Shown here in pieces: positions 19,104-28,449 of a DNA stretch of 64,000 bases (the first letter of the stretch is position 1; each line of letters starts with the position of its first letter). The stretch is taken from positions 83,326-147,325 of the forward strand of contig CALKCL010000002.1 in the NCBI GenBank assembly GCA_938082545.1, in the 5' to 3' direction. A program made the translations under genes and the position numbers. The notes under the pieces are model-generated. The model made no database searches. It saw only the letters and a program-made list of their open reading frames with translations, and was not told the DNA's origin. This stretch comes from an uncultured Gammaproteobacteria bacterium. GTDB lineage: Bacteria > Pseudomonadota > Gammaproteobacteria > Ga0077536.

Positions 19104-19697
19104 ATGAGCACCGATCTGAAAATTATAGCGTTAAATATAGAGCTTCCTGATCGAGAGAGTCTCCCCGAAGATTTACAGAAGCTGTTCACTGTTTGCGAAA
19201 CGAAACTTGGTCTAATCCCTAATGTCCTAGCTGCCTATTCTCATGAACCAGAACAACTAAGAACATTCTCGCGCTTTTACAACGAAATCATGTTTGCAAA
19301 GACTGGGTTAGAGCCGCTAGAACGAGAAATGATTGCAGTCGTTGTATCCTCGATCAACCATTGCTACTACTGCCTCACCGCTCATGGGCAAGCTGTTCGG
19401 CAGTACTCCGGAGATCCAATACTTGGTGAGCAAATGGTGATGAACTATCGTGCGGCTGATCTTTCTGATCGCCACATCGCCATGCTCGACTTTGCGGCCA
19501 AGCTGACACAAGATAGCAGTACAATAGTTGAGGAAGATAGGCAGAAACTCAGAGACGCTGGGTTTGATGAGAAAGAAATATGGGATATCGCCAATGTCGC
19601 GGCTTTTTACAACATGACAAATCGTGTGGCAGCGGCTGTGGATATGCAACCAAACTGCGAGTATCACTCTAAAAACAGAGAACCTTCAGCACAGTAA
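19104..19697 (+). CDS. AhpD/carboxymuconolactone-decarboxylase-like peroxidase-related protein
   Basis: A 197-residue protein of the AhpD-like fold. The redox signature is visible as E74, then C87, C90 and H94 (INHCYYCLTAHG), the arrangement used for thiol-dependent hydroperoxide reduction. The N-terminal LFTVCETKLGLIPNVLAAYSHEP and C-terminal FYNMTNRVAAAVDMQPN match the group often called uncharacterised peroxidase-related enzymes. It is cytoplasmic with no signal peptide. ACAAGGGG precedes the start. Substrate is unknown. Confidence 0.82.
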   Translation: MSTDLKIIALNIELPDRESLPEDLQKLFTVCETKLGLIPNVLAAYSHEPEQLRTFSRFYNEIMFAKTGLEPLEREMIAVVVSSINHCYYCLTAHGQAVRQYSGDPILGEQMVMNYRAADLSDRHIAMLDFAAKLTQDSSTIVEEDRQKLRDAGFDEKEIWDIANVAAFYNMTNRVAAAVDMQPNCEYHSKNREPSAQ

Positions 19698-19730
19698 AAT
19701 GACAGAGGAATAGGAGACGCCAGACTAATA

Positions 19731-21164
19731 ATGACTCATTCTCTCCTGCCAAAGCTAGCTACAATTGTGATGCTTCTATTCGCGGCAGCAAGGTCTATAG
19801 CATCTGGTGACTTTCCTATCGAAATTGAACAAGCACTAAGACATTATCAAATAGATCAAAAAAGTGTCAGTCTGATTGTGCAAGCAATTGATGAAGATGA
19901 AGCGAGGTTCTCACTCAACCCTGATGCACTGCGTAACCCAGCGTCTCTGGCAAAGCTGATCACTTCCTGGGTCGCGTTGAAACGTCTAGGCCCGTCATAC
20001 AAATGGAAAACAGAATTCTATACCGTAGGAGAAATTAAAGATGGTGTTTTACATGGCGACTTAGTAATAAAAGGATATGGAGATCCATATCTCACCACCC
20101 AAGATCTCTGGTCGATACTAGGGAAATTAAACCGGAATGGCCTAAAAAAGATAATGGGACGGCTGCTGTTAGACGACACATACTTCATTACTGATGAAAT
20201 CGATCCTTATGCTTTTGACGGCGATGGGACGCATATATATAACAACCTACCAAATGCGCTCACACTAAACTTTAACGCACTAGATCTAACGTTCTCAGCA
20301 AAAAATAATAGTACGCAGGTAACTGCAAGTTACTGGCCGCCTATCGAAAACATCAAGTTAAATAACTCTGTTAAATTAATTAATGGGCCATGCATCGGAA
20401 AAATGCCAGATATTAAAATCGATTCTATTATTATTGAAAACGAGACACATATAAAAGCACGCGGCGAAATGCCCTTATCATGCAAAGACTATAGCGTTTC
20501 TAGAAACCTGATGTCTCGGGACCGTTACTTTTTCAACAGCTTTAAAATGATCTGGAACCAGTGGGGAGCACAAATTGACGGAAATGTCGGCAGAACGGTC
20601 CTAACTAAAGAACATACTCTCCTCTATAGTCATACTTCTCTGGCTCTAGCTGACATTATTACTGCTATGAATAAATGGAGTAATAATCAAATGGCAAGAT
20701 CACTAATTTATACTTTGGGAGTGTCTCCCGACGGTGCGCATGCCACTCGAGCAAGAGGTATCAAAGTTATTACAGAAGAGCTAGACAACTACAACATTCC
20801 AAAAACAGCATTAGCCATTATTAACGGCTCCGGACTTTCTCGAAATGTTAGAGCATCGGGTAATGCAATTACCCAAATCCTACGTGCCGCCTGGAATGAT
20901 AAGAATGCGAGCGAATTTGTCTCTTCTTTATCTATTCTCGGATATGATGGCACTGCCGCAAAGCGTTCTTTATCTGGCACTTCAAAAACCACAATGCGAG
21001 TAAAAACAGGCAGTTTAGATGACGTCTCAGCTATAGCTGGCTATATCCATCAAGGAAATAAGGTTTTTACTGTCGTCTGCATTGTGAATTCATTTATCGT
21101 GAACGACGGCATAGGAAAAAAGTTTGAGGATGAGGTCTTAAATTGGGCTTCTAGCTTGCGCTAG
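19731..21164 (+). CDS. dacB: D-alanyl-D-alanine carboxypeptidase/endopeptidase (PBP4, DacB)
   Basis: A 477-residue periplasmic class C penicillin-binding protein that trims or cleaves peptidoglycan cross-bridges; E. coli DacB has the same length. A signal peptide (hydrophobic residues about 9-20, cleavage near ASG) is present. The three active-site motifs are intact: SxxK as S72-LA-K75, SxN in MNKWSNNQMA, and KTG in MRVKTGSLDDVSAIAGY. The 3-prime end overlaps the convergent patB gene by 4 bp. Confidence 0.93.
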   Translation: MTHSLLPKLATIVMLLFAAARSIASGDFPIEIEQALRHYQIDQKSVSLIVQAIDEDEARFSLNPDALRNPASLAKLITSWVALKRLGPSYKWKTEFYTVGEIKDGVLHGDLVIKGYGDPYLTTQDLWSILGKLNRNGLKKIMGRLLLDDTYFITDEIDPYAFDGDGTHIYNNLPNALTLNFNALDLTFSAKNNSTQVTASYWPPIENIKLNNSVKLINGPCIGKMPDIKIDSIIIENETHIKARGEMPLSCKDYSVSRNLMSRDRYFFNSFKMIWNQWGAQIDGNVGRTVLTKEHTLLYSHTSLALADIITAMNKWSNNQMARSLIYTLGVSPDGAHATRARGIKVITEELDNYNIPKTALAIINGSGLSRNVRASGNAITQILRAAWNDKNASEFVSSLSILGYDGTAAKRSLSGTSKTTMRVKTGSLDDVSAIAGYIHQGNKVFTVVCIVNSFIVNDGIGKKFEDEVLNWASSLR

Positions 21165-22342
21165 CCTCGATCTTGCGGCTGCTCTCGACTAGAGACAATG
21201 ACCTTATCTATCCTCTCAAGAATACTTACGAGAATGTCATGGCTCGTAGCAAAATTTAACCTCACATGCTGGCTACCTTCAGCACCGAAGTCGAGCCCGT
21301 TCCCTAGGGCAACTTTGCCCTCCTCCAAAATATGCGTGTAGGGATTTGAGCCCAGTTTTAACGCACGCATGTCCAGCCAAGCCAAGTAAGTCGCCTCGGG
21401 CGGATAATAAACGACCTCGGGCCATCTGGACGCTACAAATTGTGAAACTAGATCTCTATTTTCTCGCAACATGTCTAAAGTAGACGCTAACCATTCCCCT
21501 CCCTGAGTCCACGCAGCATGGACGGCGGCGACACTAAGAGTATTTGTGCCGCCTCTAGTATGTCCAGGAACTGAGTCAAACTGCTTGCGAAGGTTAGCCG
21601 AGCCAAAGTGGGCAAATGCCAAGCATAAACCCGCAATATTAAATGCCTTGCTGGCCGACATTAATGTCACTGTGCGTGCAGCAATCTCACTGCCAAGACT
21701 GGCGATAGGTATATGATCGGTGTCGTTCAAAATCAGGTCAGCATGTATTTCATCAGATAATATCAGTAGATCGTTCCTACAACAGAAATCAGCTAATTCT
21801 TCCAATTCTTGCCGACTAAACGATCTCCCTGTAGGGTTATGCGGATTACACAACATAAAAACTCGAGTGCTTTTCGTTATAGAAGATTGTAGCCGGTCAA
21901 AATCTATCCCGTATCCATTGGCCCTTACAACAAGAGGTACTGAAATCAATCGACGATCAGTTTCTTGCACGGCGTGGAGGAAAGGTGGATATATAGGTGG
22001 TTGAACAATCACTCCTTCCCCTTTTTGAGAGAAAGTCTGTAACCCTAAATACAGTCCTTGGACAACGTCGTTGATCAACAAGACACTATCACTCTTAACA
22101 TCCCAATCGAATTTTTTCTTTACGCGCTCACAGAACAACTCAGGTAAACGAGTCTGTTGCTGCCCTACTGGATAACCGTAATCTGAAGTCTCAACTCTAT
22201 TAGCTAGAGCTGCCTTTATTGGTTGGGCGACTTCGAAATCCATATCTGCCACCCATGCAGGCAGAATGTCGGTTTGATAATGGCTCCATTTAACACCCGT
22301 CTTTAAACGTAAAGTGTGTTCGTTTACATTGTAAGTACCCAT
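21161..22342 (-). CDS. patB: PatB/MalY-type C-S lyase (PLP enzyme)
   Basis: An aminotransferase-fold PLP enzyme (393 residues from the ATG at 22342; a TTG three codons upstream is also open). It carries the PLP lysine in MSASKAFNIAGL and the aspartate of LILSDEIHADL; CNPHNPTGRSF is the cofactor-phosphate region. PatB/MalY enzymes are cystathionine beta-lyase-like and release thiols from cysteine conjugates. No methionine regulator or sulfur gene is adjacent. The 3-prime end overlaps dacB by 4 bp on the opposite strand; the 5-prime end is divergent from the SDR gene. Confidence 0.85.
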   Translation of the reverse strand: MGTYNVNEHTLRLKTGVKWSHYQTDILPAWVADMDFEVAQPIKAALANRVETSDYGYPVGQQQTRLPELFCERVKKKFDWDVKSDSVLLINDVVQGLYLGLQTFSQKGEGVIVQPPIYPPFLHAVQETDRRLISVPLVVRANGYGIDFDRLQSSITKSTRVFMLCNPHNPTGRSFSRQELEELADFCCRNDLLILSDEIHADLILNDTDHIPIASLGSEIAARTVTLMSASKAFNIAGLCLAFAHFGSANLRKQFDSVPGHTRGGTNTLSVAAVHAAWTQGGEWLASTLDMLRENRDLVSQFVASRWPEVVYYPPEATYLAWLDMRALKLGSNPYTHILEEGKVALGNGLDFGAEGSQHVRLNFATSHDILVSILERIDKVIVSSREQPQDRG

Positions 22343-22393
22343 AGAATACAAGTGTAATGGGTAATCACTTTTGATTCATTAGGAAACTTTAAA

Positions 22394-23101
22394 ATGAGTG
22401 TTTTAATCACCGGTCACTCCAGTGGGCTTGGACAAGCCCTTGCAGAAAACTATCTCGAAAAAGGGAATCAAGTGTGGGGTATAGCTAGAAGGAGTATGGG
22501 TAGGAGTGATCGTAACTTAGTCCAAATAGAAGCTGACGTGTCGGACTTGGCTGCTCTGAAATCAACTCTAAACGATGCTCAAGACATCCTGGCAGGAAAA
22601 CCTCAGACCGTTTTTCTTAATGCAGCGGCACTAGGCCCAATAGGACCGATGAGTAAAAGCACACAGCAAGATATTCAAACCGTTATGAACACTAACGTTT
22701 GGGGAAATAAGGTTATTCTAGATTGGTTTATAGAAAAAAAAATAGCTCCCAAACAAATTATTTTAATATCTTCAGGTGCGGCACTATCTGCAAATTATGG
22801 CTGGGGGCCATATGCTCTTTCCAAATCCGCATTAAACATGCTAGGGAAACTTTACTCTCAGGAAATGGTGAACACGCATATTATATCTTTGGCGCCAGGT
22901 TACGTAGATACGGCAATGCAGGAGAAATTGAGAGCAGTTGACGCTAATTCATTCCCTTCAGTGAAGCCATTGCATGAAGCTCAGGGCACTACTTTGATGC
23001 CAAACGCAGAGGACGCCGCGAGAGAGATTATTAGGCATGTAGATGGCCTGAGAAAATATCCAACGGGAACATTTGTTGACCTTCGGGATATCACCCAATG
23101 A
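22394..23101 (+). CDS. Short-chain dehydrogenase/reductase
   Basis: A 235-residue Rossmann-fold oxidoreductase. The dinucleotide-binding motif is TGHSSGLGQALA near the N-terminus, the NNAG-equivalent is NAAALG, and the catalytic YxxxK is in YALSKSALNML with a preceding serine in ISSGAA. The closest general shape is the sepiapterin-reductase/YueD-like SDRs, but the substrate is unknown. It is divergent from patB and its stop is 4 bp from the end of the convergent SAM hydroxide adenosyltransferase gene. Confidence 0.82.
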   Translation: MSVLITGHSSGLGQALAENYLEKGNQVWGIARRSMGRSDRNLVQIEADVSDLAALKSTLNDAQDILAGKPQTVFLNAAALGPIGPMSKSTQQDIQTVMNTNVWGNKVILDWFIEKKIAPKQIILISSGAALSANYGWGPYALSKSALNMLGKLYSQEMVNTHIISLAPGYVDTAMQEKLRAVDANSFPSVKPLHEAQGTTLMPNAEDAAREIIRHVDGLRKYPTGTFVDLRDITQ

Positions 23102-23105
23102 AAAG

Positions 23106-23915
23106 TCAGACCTGACGCTCGTAAACTTGAACAGGAGCTCCTTGCTGCATACTAAGAAGCTGTGAAGCATTTTGCTCAGCACACGCCACTTCTACAACAT
23201 TAGACGAATTAAATAATGCTAAGAAGGCCCCTGGAGTAACGTTACTGTAAGTCTTTTGAAAATTTATTTCATGGCCACCGATGCTTACTACTGGATCGGA
23301 AAAATTCTGAATTTCACTCTTTTCAATGTTTGTGATTAGGTTCCCGAAGTGATCGATAGTCACAACAACTCCAGACAAAACACCTCCCCTGATTTCAGGA
23401 TGTTCAAGAAGAGAAGGCACGATATTATCTATCAGTAGTCCACAATTCACCTCGGTAAGAACCCTTGATGCTAAAGCTGCAGCAACAGGTGCAAAAATAT
23501 CTCGACCATGAAACGTGTCGCTCACAGTAGGTAATTGATACTTTTTGAGCAAACCTTCGGTCATTAAATGGACATTAGCTCCGGTTTTTTCTACAACCTC
23601 AGCCAACAAACCGTTATCGGGGCCGAGAAAGGCGTGCCCGTCTCCAAATGCAACAATAAAACTGCGGTCTGTCCCAACACCCGGATCGACGACGCCGAGA
23701 TGAACAGTCCCCGGAGGAAAGTAATGATAACAGCGAGCAATCCAGAACCCAGCCTCTGCAGGCCAATGGACATGCGCTTCATTAGTCAGATCAACTATCC
23801 GCGCATCTAAAAATCTACTATAAATGACCCCTTTCATGGTCCCAACAAAAGGACCTCGGTGACCGAAGTCTGTAGTTAGAGTAATAATCCCATTCGCTTG
23901 GAAATCGCTCCGCAT
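23106..23915 (-). CDS. SAM hydroxide adenosyltransferase family protein (DUF62)
   Basis: A 269-residue homologue of the fluorinase/chlorinase fold enzymes that split S-adenosylmethionine. The N-terminal ITLTTDFGHRGPFVGTMKGVI with the conserved aspartate, the VVDPGVG motif and FHGRDIFAPVAA are all family signatures. Most bacterial members use hydroxide from water, giving adenosine and methionine; a halogenase role is not supported by context. The C-terminal barrel contains VTIDHFGNLITNI. The gene is divergent from the downstream methyltransferase. Confidence 0.85.
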   Translation of the reverse strand: MRSDFQANGIITLTTDFGHRGPFVGTMKGVIYSRFLDARIVDLTNEAHVHWPAEAGFWIARCYHYFPPGTVHLGVVDPGVGTDRSFIVAFGDGHAFLGPDNGLLAEVVEKTGANVHLMTEGLLKKYQLPTVSDTFHGRDIFAPVAAALASRVLTEVNCGLLIDNIVPSLLEHPEIRGGVLSGVVVTIDHFGNLITNIEKSEIQNFSDPVVSIGGHEINFQKTYSNVTPGAFLALFNSSNVVEVACAEQNASQLLSMQQGAPVQVYERQV

Positions 23916-24020
23916 ACTCTCTCTCCCTTAAGGACGGCGGCGCAGAAAGATAAAAGCTATGCACACCTGATTATTTGTAAACTTGAGATAATTTAAAGTA
24001 ACAGTTATACAATAATCACC

Positions 24021-24770
24021 GTGGATAATCCAAAAATAGAAAAAAAGCTTGAACAAATTTCGTGCCCGATCTGCGCAGGTAACAGTTTCAAATATTTATT
24101 TGAGAAAGCCGGTGAACCCTTTGTTCAGTGCCATAATTGCGAGCTTACATTAATAAATCCTCGGCCTTCTCTCAGCGAGATCACAGCAGGCTATGACGCC
24201 AACTATAGTGAGGGCTATACAAAAAAAGCTGCTAAAAAGAAACGCCGGGCATCTCACCGTGTGAAGCGACTTAAAAAAGAATACGAAATTTCTGGGCGAT
24301 GGTTAGACGTAGGATGTTCTGCTGGATTTGTTGTCGAAGCGGCTGCATGTAATGGATTTCAAGCCTTTGGTGTAGATATTGAAAAAGCCGGAATAGAATA
24401 CGGCCAAAAAACATTACACCTGCAAAATCTCGCAGAAGGAACGCTTAGTGAGCAGGACTATCCTAGCGGACACTTCCATGCTATTTCTGCCTATGATGTT
24501 CTAGAACATGTCCCTGACTTAAATAACTTCCTAAAAGAACTGAAAAGGATCTTGCATCCTCAGGGAGTTCTAGATCTAGGTACCCCAGACATAGGGCACT
24601 GGAGAGTGCCTAAAGTCCTTTCACATTGGAATGAGCTCAAACCCTCAGAACATTTATACTATTTCAATAAGGAAACCTTAAACCAACTGCTAGACAAAAA
24701 CGGACTACGTATAGATAAAATCAGATGGTCGATAAAGCCAGGTCTTAAGGTGACAATTACTCATCAGTAG
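24021..24770 (+). CDS. Class I SAM methyltransferase with N-terminal zinc ribbon
   Basis: A 249-residue protein. The N-terminus has two CxxC pairs (ISCPICAGN and VQCHNCEL) forming a zinc ribbon, followed by a Methyltransf_23-type domain with the SAM motif WLDVGCSAGFVVEAA and the acidic motif YDVLEHVPDLN. Proteins of this shape often act on sugars or polysaccharide precursors, but no such cluster is here. The start is GTG with no clear ribosome site, so expression may be weak or the start may differ. It converges on the enoyl-CoA hydratase gene. Confidence 0.8.
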   Translation: MDNPKIEKKLEQISCPICAGNSFKYLFEKAGEPFVQCHNCELTLINPRPSLSEITAGYDANYSEGYTKKAAKKKRRASHRVKRLKKEYEISGRWLDVGCSAGFVVEAAACNGFQAFGVDIEKAGIEYGQKTLHLQNLAEGTLSEQDYPSGHFHAISAYDVLEHVPDLNNFLKELKRILHPQGVLDLGTPDIGHWRVPKVLSHWNELKPSEHLYYFNKETLNQLLDKNGLRIDKIRWSIKPGLKVTITHQ

Positions 24771-24782
24771 CCAACTACTTTT

Positions 24783-25568
24783 CTAATCATTTCTCCAAGA
24801 AGGTAGCTCTTTAAGTAAAAAGCTGTCAATCCCCTCCAAAGCTTCTCCGCTAAGACGTTTCTCTGAATGTCCTGCAATCAGTTTATCCAGTAATTTCGTA
24901 TTTTTGTCGGACAGTGCCAAAAACCCGTCCTTGCTGACAGCGCTTGTTTTCGGGCCCGTGGATAAAATTTTACAGATTATTTTATCCACATGCTGATCCA
25001 AATTTCCAGGCTCGACCAGCTCGCTAACTAAACCGATTTCTGAGGCAACTTCTCCCGAGAAATCTTCTCCAGTAAGCGCGTAACGTTTAGCATGACGTAT
25101 TCCAATAGCATCAATTAGTTGCGGGAAAATAATATTTGCCACCATCCCAAAACGCGCCTCACTAATGGCAAAAACTGATGTCGTCTCAGCTAATACAATA
25201 TCGCAAGATGCCACAATACCGCAGCCGCCTCCCATACATGCACCCTGCACTAAAGCAATAGTGACTGTCTTCAAATTACGCAGCTGCCAAAAAGTCTCAG
25301 CTGTCTTTTTTGAGACTCTCTGATTTTCAGCAGCACTACATAGGCTTACCTCTTTCAGCCATTGAATGTCTGCTCCGGCCTGAAAATGGCGACCGGCTCC
25401 TCTAATCAAAATTATCCTCACGTGATTATCAAGATCTAATCTTGATATACAATCACTAAACTGATCAAGAAAATCTTCGTTATAAGCATTATTAAAACTG
25501 GAACGATTGAACATTATCGTTGCTACTCCAGATACTGTGATATCAGTTATCGAAACCAAATTACCCAT
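24783..25568 (-). CDS. Enoyl-CoA hydratase/isomerase family protein
   Basis: A crotonase-fold protein, 261 residues from the ATG at 25568. A GTG five codons upstream is open but overlaps the AAGGAG ribosome site, so the ATG is preferred even though its spacing is long. The oxyanion-hole region RGAGRHFQAGADIQWL and the second loop VQGACMGGGCGIVASCDIV are clear. The catalytic glutamate position appears in ISEARFGMV. It follows the TetR gene in the same direction with an 18-bp gap, so the two may share control. Confidence 0.85.
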   Translation of the reverse strand: MGNLVSITDITVSGVATIMFNRSSFNNAYNEDFLDQFSDCISRLDLDNHVRIILIRGAGRHFQAGADIQWLKEVSLCSAAENQRVSKKTAETFWQLRNLKTVTIALVQGACMGGGCGIVASCDIVLAETTSVFAISEARFGMVANIIFPQLIDAIGIRHAKRYALTGEDFSGEVASEIGLVSELVEPGNLDQHVDKIICKILSTGPKTSAVSKDGFLALSDKNTKLLDKLIAGHSEKRLSGEALEGIDSFLLKELPSWRND

Positions 25569-25586
25569 ATACGTACAACTCACTCC

Positions 25587-26225
25587 TTAAGTAGAACCTT
25601 TACATAAACGGCAAAATCCAGCCGATAAAAATGGAACCATACGCAAATGTATCTCAGATAAATCAGAGCCATGGCATGTGTCTCCAGAGAGCAAATCTAT
25701 GCGACCAGTCTGTGCAAATGTCATGGTCATAGCACCAAGAAGAAAATGAAAGCTCCAATAGACATCCTCCGTCTTAGCAACAGGGAACCTCACTCGTACG
25801 CGACGGATAAACTCAATCGCTACCGGATCGAACTCTGCTGACATAATCTCGCTTGTCCATCGAGGTGAGTTCGCAATCTGCGCGACTACACGAGCATAGT
25901 CTCTCCAGCCCTCACCTCCAAATAAACTTCGCCGAAGAAACGGACCAATGAAAGCCTCTATCAAATCTTCGATTTCTGCCCTATCGGAAAGCGCGTTCAA
26001 AGCTTCCATCCTCTCGTTGTTGAGGATTACAGAGCGTCGCTGAATAACAGCACGAAAAAGTCCTAACTTAGAACCAAAATGGTAATTTGGGAGAGCCAAC
26101 TCTACTCCAGCAAGCTTAGTAATCATCCTCAAAGACACTCCGTCATAGCCGCTTTCGGCAAACAGGGCCTCAGCTGAGTCTAAGATGCGCTGAGGTGTTG
26201 AAGCTTTGTCAGTTTTTTTGTTCAC
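25587..26225 (-). CDS. TetR-family transcriptional regulator
   Basis: A 212-residue repressor-type protein. The N-terminal helix-turn-helix is clear: AEALFAESGYDGVSLRMI, then LALPNYHFGSKLGLFRAVI, the standard TetR recognition helix followed by the YHFGSK turn. The C-terminal ligand domain has no recognisable subfamily. The start is GTG. It is divergent from the hyuA gene at 26333, and a perfect 42-bp inverted repeat lies between the two starts, so autorepression and control of the hydantoinase/carboxylase operon are likely. The inducer is unknown. Confidence 0.9.
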   Translation of the reverse strand: MNKKTDKASTPQRILDSAEALFAESGYDGVSLRMITKLAGVELALPNYHFGSKLGLFRAVIQRRSVILNNERMEALNALSDRAEIEDLIEAFIGPFLRRSLFGGEGWRDYARVVAQIANSPRWTSEIMSAEFDPVAIEFIRRVRVRFPVAKTEDVYWSFHFLLGAMTMTFAQTGRIDLLSGDTCHGSDLSEIHLRMVPFLSAGFCRLCKGST

Positions 26226-26247
26226 AGGTGGTTGCTCTTTATTTCTA

Positions 26248-26289
26248 ATTTACGCTATATTTGAACGTGCGTTCAAATATAGCGTAAAT
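26248..26289. promoter_or_regulatory. Perfect 42-bp inverted repeat, probable TetR operator
   Basis: Two perfectly complementary 20-bp arms (26248-26267 and 26270-26289) flank a 2-bp TG centre; the core reads GAACGTGCGTTC. It lies 22 bp from the TetR start and 44 bp from the hyuA start. Each strand carries a TTGAAC that could serve as a -35 box, so a bound repressor would block both divergent promoters. TetR operators are typically palindromes centred on such GAACG/CGTTC halves; 42 bp is long and may bind two dimers. Confidence 0.85.
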
Positions 26290-26332
26290 ACATAATATTC
26301 ATAGTAGGTATCTTTTTAACAGGGGAATAGCG

Positions 26333-28438
26333 TTGAGCTCTTATATTTGCGGTCTAGATATAGGCGGAACTTTTACAGATTGCGTGCTCATAAACGAACA
26401 TGGCGATCTCACAATCGCAAAATCACCTTCTACACCATCTGATTTTGCAGTTGGTGTATTGAATGCGATAGAAAGAGCTGCCGTAAAAATTGGCCTCTCA
26501 ACCGCGGATCTTCTTGACTCAATTAACGTGTTAGCTCACGGAACTACAGTAGGAACTAACACCATAATTCAAAGACGGGGAGCTAAAGTTGGACTCATTA
26601 CGACAAAAGGCCATAACGATGTTATTCATATTATGCGAGGCTCTCGAGGGCTTGCAGGCCAAGATATCAAGTTAATTGTCCATATCCCTGAGAGCAGTAA
26701 GCCTAAACCTCTGATTCCTAAAAGATTGATTCGCGGAGTGTCTGAACGAGTCGACTGCTTTGGGAAAATTGTCGTTGAGTTAAATGAACTAGAAGTAGAA
26801 ACCGCAATCAGAGAACTTCAAGATGCAGGGTGCGAAGCTTTAGCCGTCTGCTGTCTTTGGTCTTTTCTCGAACCGAAACATGAGCAAAGAATCAAGGCCA
26901 TCGCTCATGAAATAGCTCCAGAAATGTACGTTACGTGCTCTACCGATTTAGCCCCAAAATGGGGTGAGTATGAACGTACTACCGCTGTCGCTCTTAATGC
27001 ATACATTGGACCTATTACTGTTGGGTACATTACTCGCTTAGATAAGCAGCTAAAACAAATGGGTTATAAACCTCCACTGCAGATAACACATTGCGCTGGA
27101 GGGACAATTACTGTGCCAAAAGCACAAGAGGCTCCTTTACTAACCCTCGATTCAGGACCTGTATCAGGAGTCACAGGATCTGTTTTCCTAGGTGGCTTGA
27201 TGGGCTACCCCAACGTAATTACCACTGATCTCGGCGGCACCTCCTTTGATGTCGGTGTGATACACAATGGCAGTCCTGTAGTCTCTTATAAAAGCACAGT
27301 TAATCAGTATGAATATTTTCTACCCAAAGTTGATGTCCAAACATTAGGTACTGGAGGTGGTAGTAAAGTTTGGATAGATCAGACAACAAATTCTCTTCGG
27401 GTAGGTCCCAATAGTGCTGGAGCGGATCCAGGACCGGTATGCTATGGGAAAGGAGGAACGACTCCGACAACGACTGACGCTGATCTTGTTCTAGGCTATC
27501 TCGATCCCAATAACTTTGCAGCAGGAACGATTAAACTGGACCATCAAGCGGCAACTAAGGCTCTACAAAAGATAGCCGATGAACTCGAAATGACACTTTT
27601 TGAGCTTGCCAGCGGCGTTGCTACTATCGCTGAATTCCAGATGGCAGATCTAATTCGTAAAGTGACCGTACAAAAAGGCCTAGACCCACGAGAATTTGTC
27701 GTGTTCGCTTTTGGTGGCGCAGGTCCTGTGCATATGGGCGTCGCCGCAAGGGAGCTAGGAGTTGACAAGGTCATAGTCCCACAAGGTGATACTGCAGCGG
27801 TCTGGTGCGCATTTGGAGCAGCCTCTGCAGATATTCTCCATGTTGGAGAACAAGCGAAAATTATTGCATCTCCATTCGATTTAACCGAAATCAATAAGAT
27901 TCTGAACGGATTGTCTTTGAAAGGCAGCCAACAGTTGCAGAGCGATGGTATAGAACAGGCGAAGCATCAGTTTCAATATTCGTTAGACATGAGACATCGT
28001 GGACAAATTAATGAAGTCGAAGTGTTTATAGATAGTGGGATACTCGATGAGGAAGTACTTGGCGCGTTGAGAGAGAAGTTCGTAGCTCGTTACGAACAAC
28101 TATACGGCCGTGGCTCTGCAATGCACGATGCTCGACTAGAAATCGTAACGGCGAGGTGCCGCTCATCTGCTCTGTCACTAAAACCTAAACTTAAAGAGTT
28201 TTCTTTAACATTAGAGCCTCTCTCCGCGGACGCTAAAACTGGGACAAGGGAGATCTATTGGGCTGAAAAAAAATCTGTCGAAACAACCCCTATATTTAAT
28301 GGTTATCTTTTTAAGCCTGGAAACAGTGCTGAAGGGCCTTGTGTTGTCGAAACTGAAACCACGTCGATCGTTGTACATCCCAGACAGGAAATCAGCATGG
28401 ACACTTTTAGAAACTTTGTGATCAACCCCAATACCTGA
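26333..28438 (+). CDS. Hydantoinase/oxoprolinase A subunit (acetone-carboxylase beta-like)
   Basis: A 701-residue ATP-binding subunit of the HyuA/oxoprolinase family. Two actin-like ATPase motifs are visible: GLDIGGTFTDCVLI at the N-terminus and TTDLGGTSFDVGVI in the second domain; HGTTVGTNTIIQRRGAKVGL is the linking family motif. Related proteins split hydantoins or 5-oxoproline, or phosphorylate substrates in acetone and acetophenone carboxylases. It starts at TTG, with AGGGG 7-8 bp upstream. HyuB follows 11 bp later, making one operon under the 42-bp palindrome. Reaction not settled; see HyuB. Confidence 0.88.
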   Translation: MSSYICGLDIGGTFTDCVLINEHGDLTIAKSPSTPSDFAVGVLNAIERAAVKIGLSTADLLDSINVLAHGTTVGTNTIIQRRGAKVGLITTKGHNDVIHIMRGSRGLAGQDIKLIVHIPESSKPKPLIPKRLIRGVSERVDCFGKIVVELNELEVETAIRELQDAGCEALAVCCLWSFLEPKHEQRIKAIAHEIAPEMYVTCSTDLAPKWGEYERTTAVALNAYIGPITVGYITRLDKQLKQMGYKPPLQITHCAGGTITVPKAQEAPLLTLDSGPVSGVTGSVFLGGLMGYPNVITTDLGGTSFDVGVIHNGSPVVSYKSTVNQYEYFLPKVDVQTLGTGGGSKVWIDQTTNSLRVGPNSAGADPGPVCYGKGGTTPTTTDADLVLGYLDPNNFAAGTIKLDHQAATKALQKIADELEMTLFELASGVATIAEFQMADLIRKVTVQKGLDPREFVVFAFGGAGPVHMGVAARELGVDKVIVPQGDTAAVWCAFGAASADILHVGEQAKIIASPFDLTEINKILNGLSLKGSQQLQSDGIEQAKHQFQYSLDMRHRGQINEVEVFIDSGILDEEVLGALREKFVARYEQLYGRGSAMHDARLEIVTARCRSSALSLKPKLKEFSLTLEPLSADAKTGTREIYWAEKKSVETTPIFNGYLFKPGNSAEGPCVVETETTSIVVHPRQEISMDTFRNFVINPNT

Positions 28439-28449
28439 GGTTCTTTCAG

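Noticed and set aside
23106..23915. A true fluorinase or chlorinase
   Set aside because: Context lacks any halometabolite genes; the hydroxide-using subfamily is by far the more common reading.
27544..27894. 116-codon leftward frame inside hyuA
   Set aside because: Alanine/threonine/serine-rich shadow of a well-supported gene, with no ribosome site.
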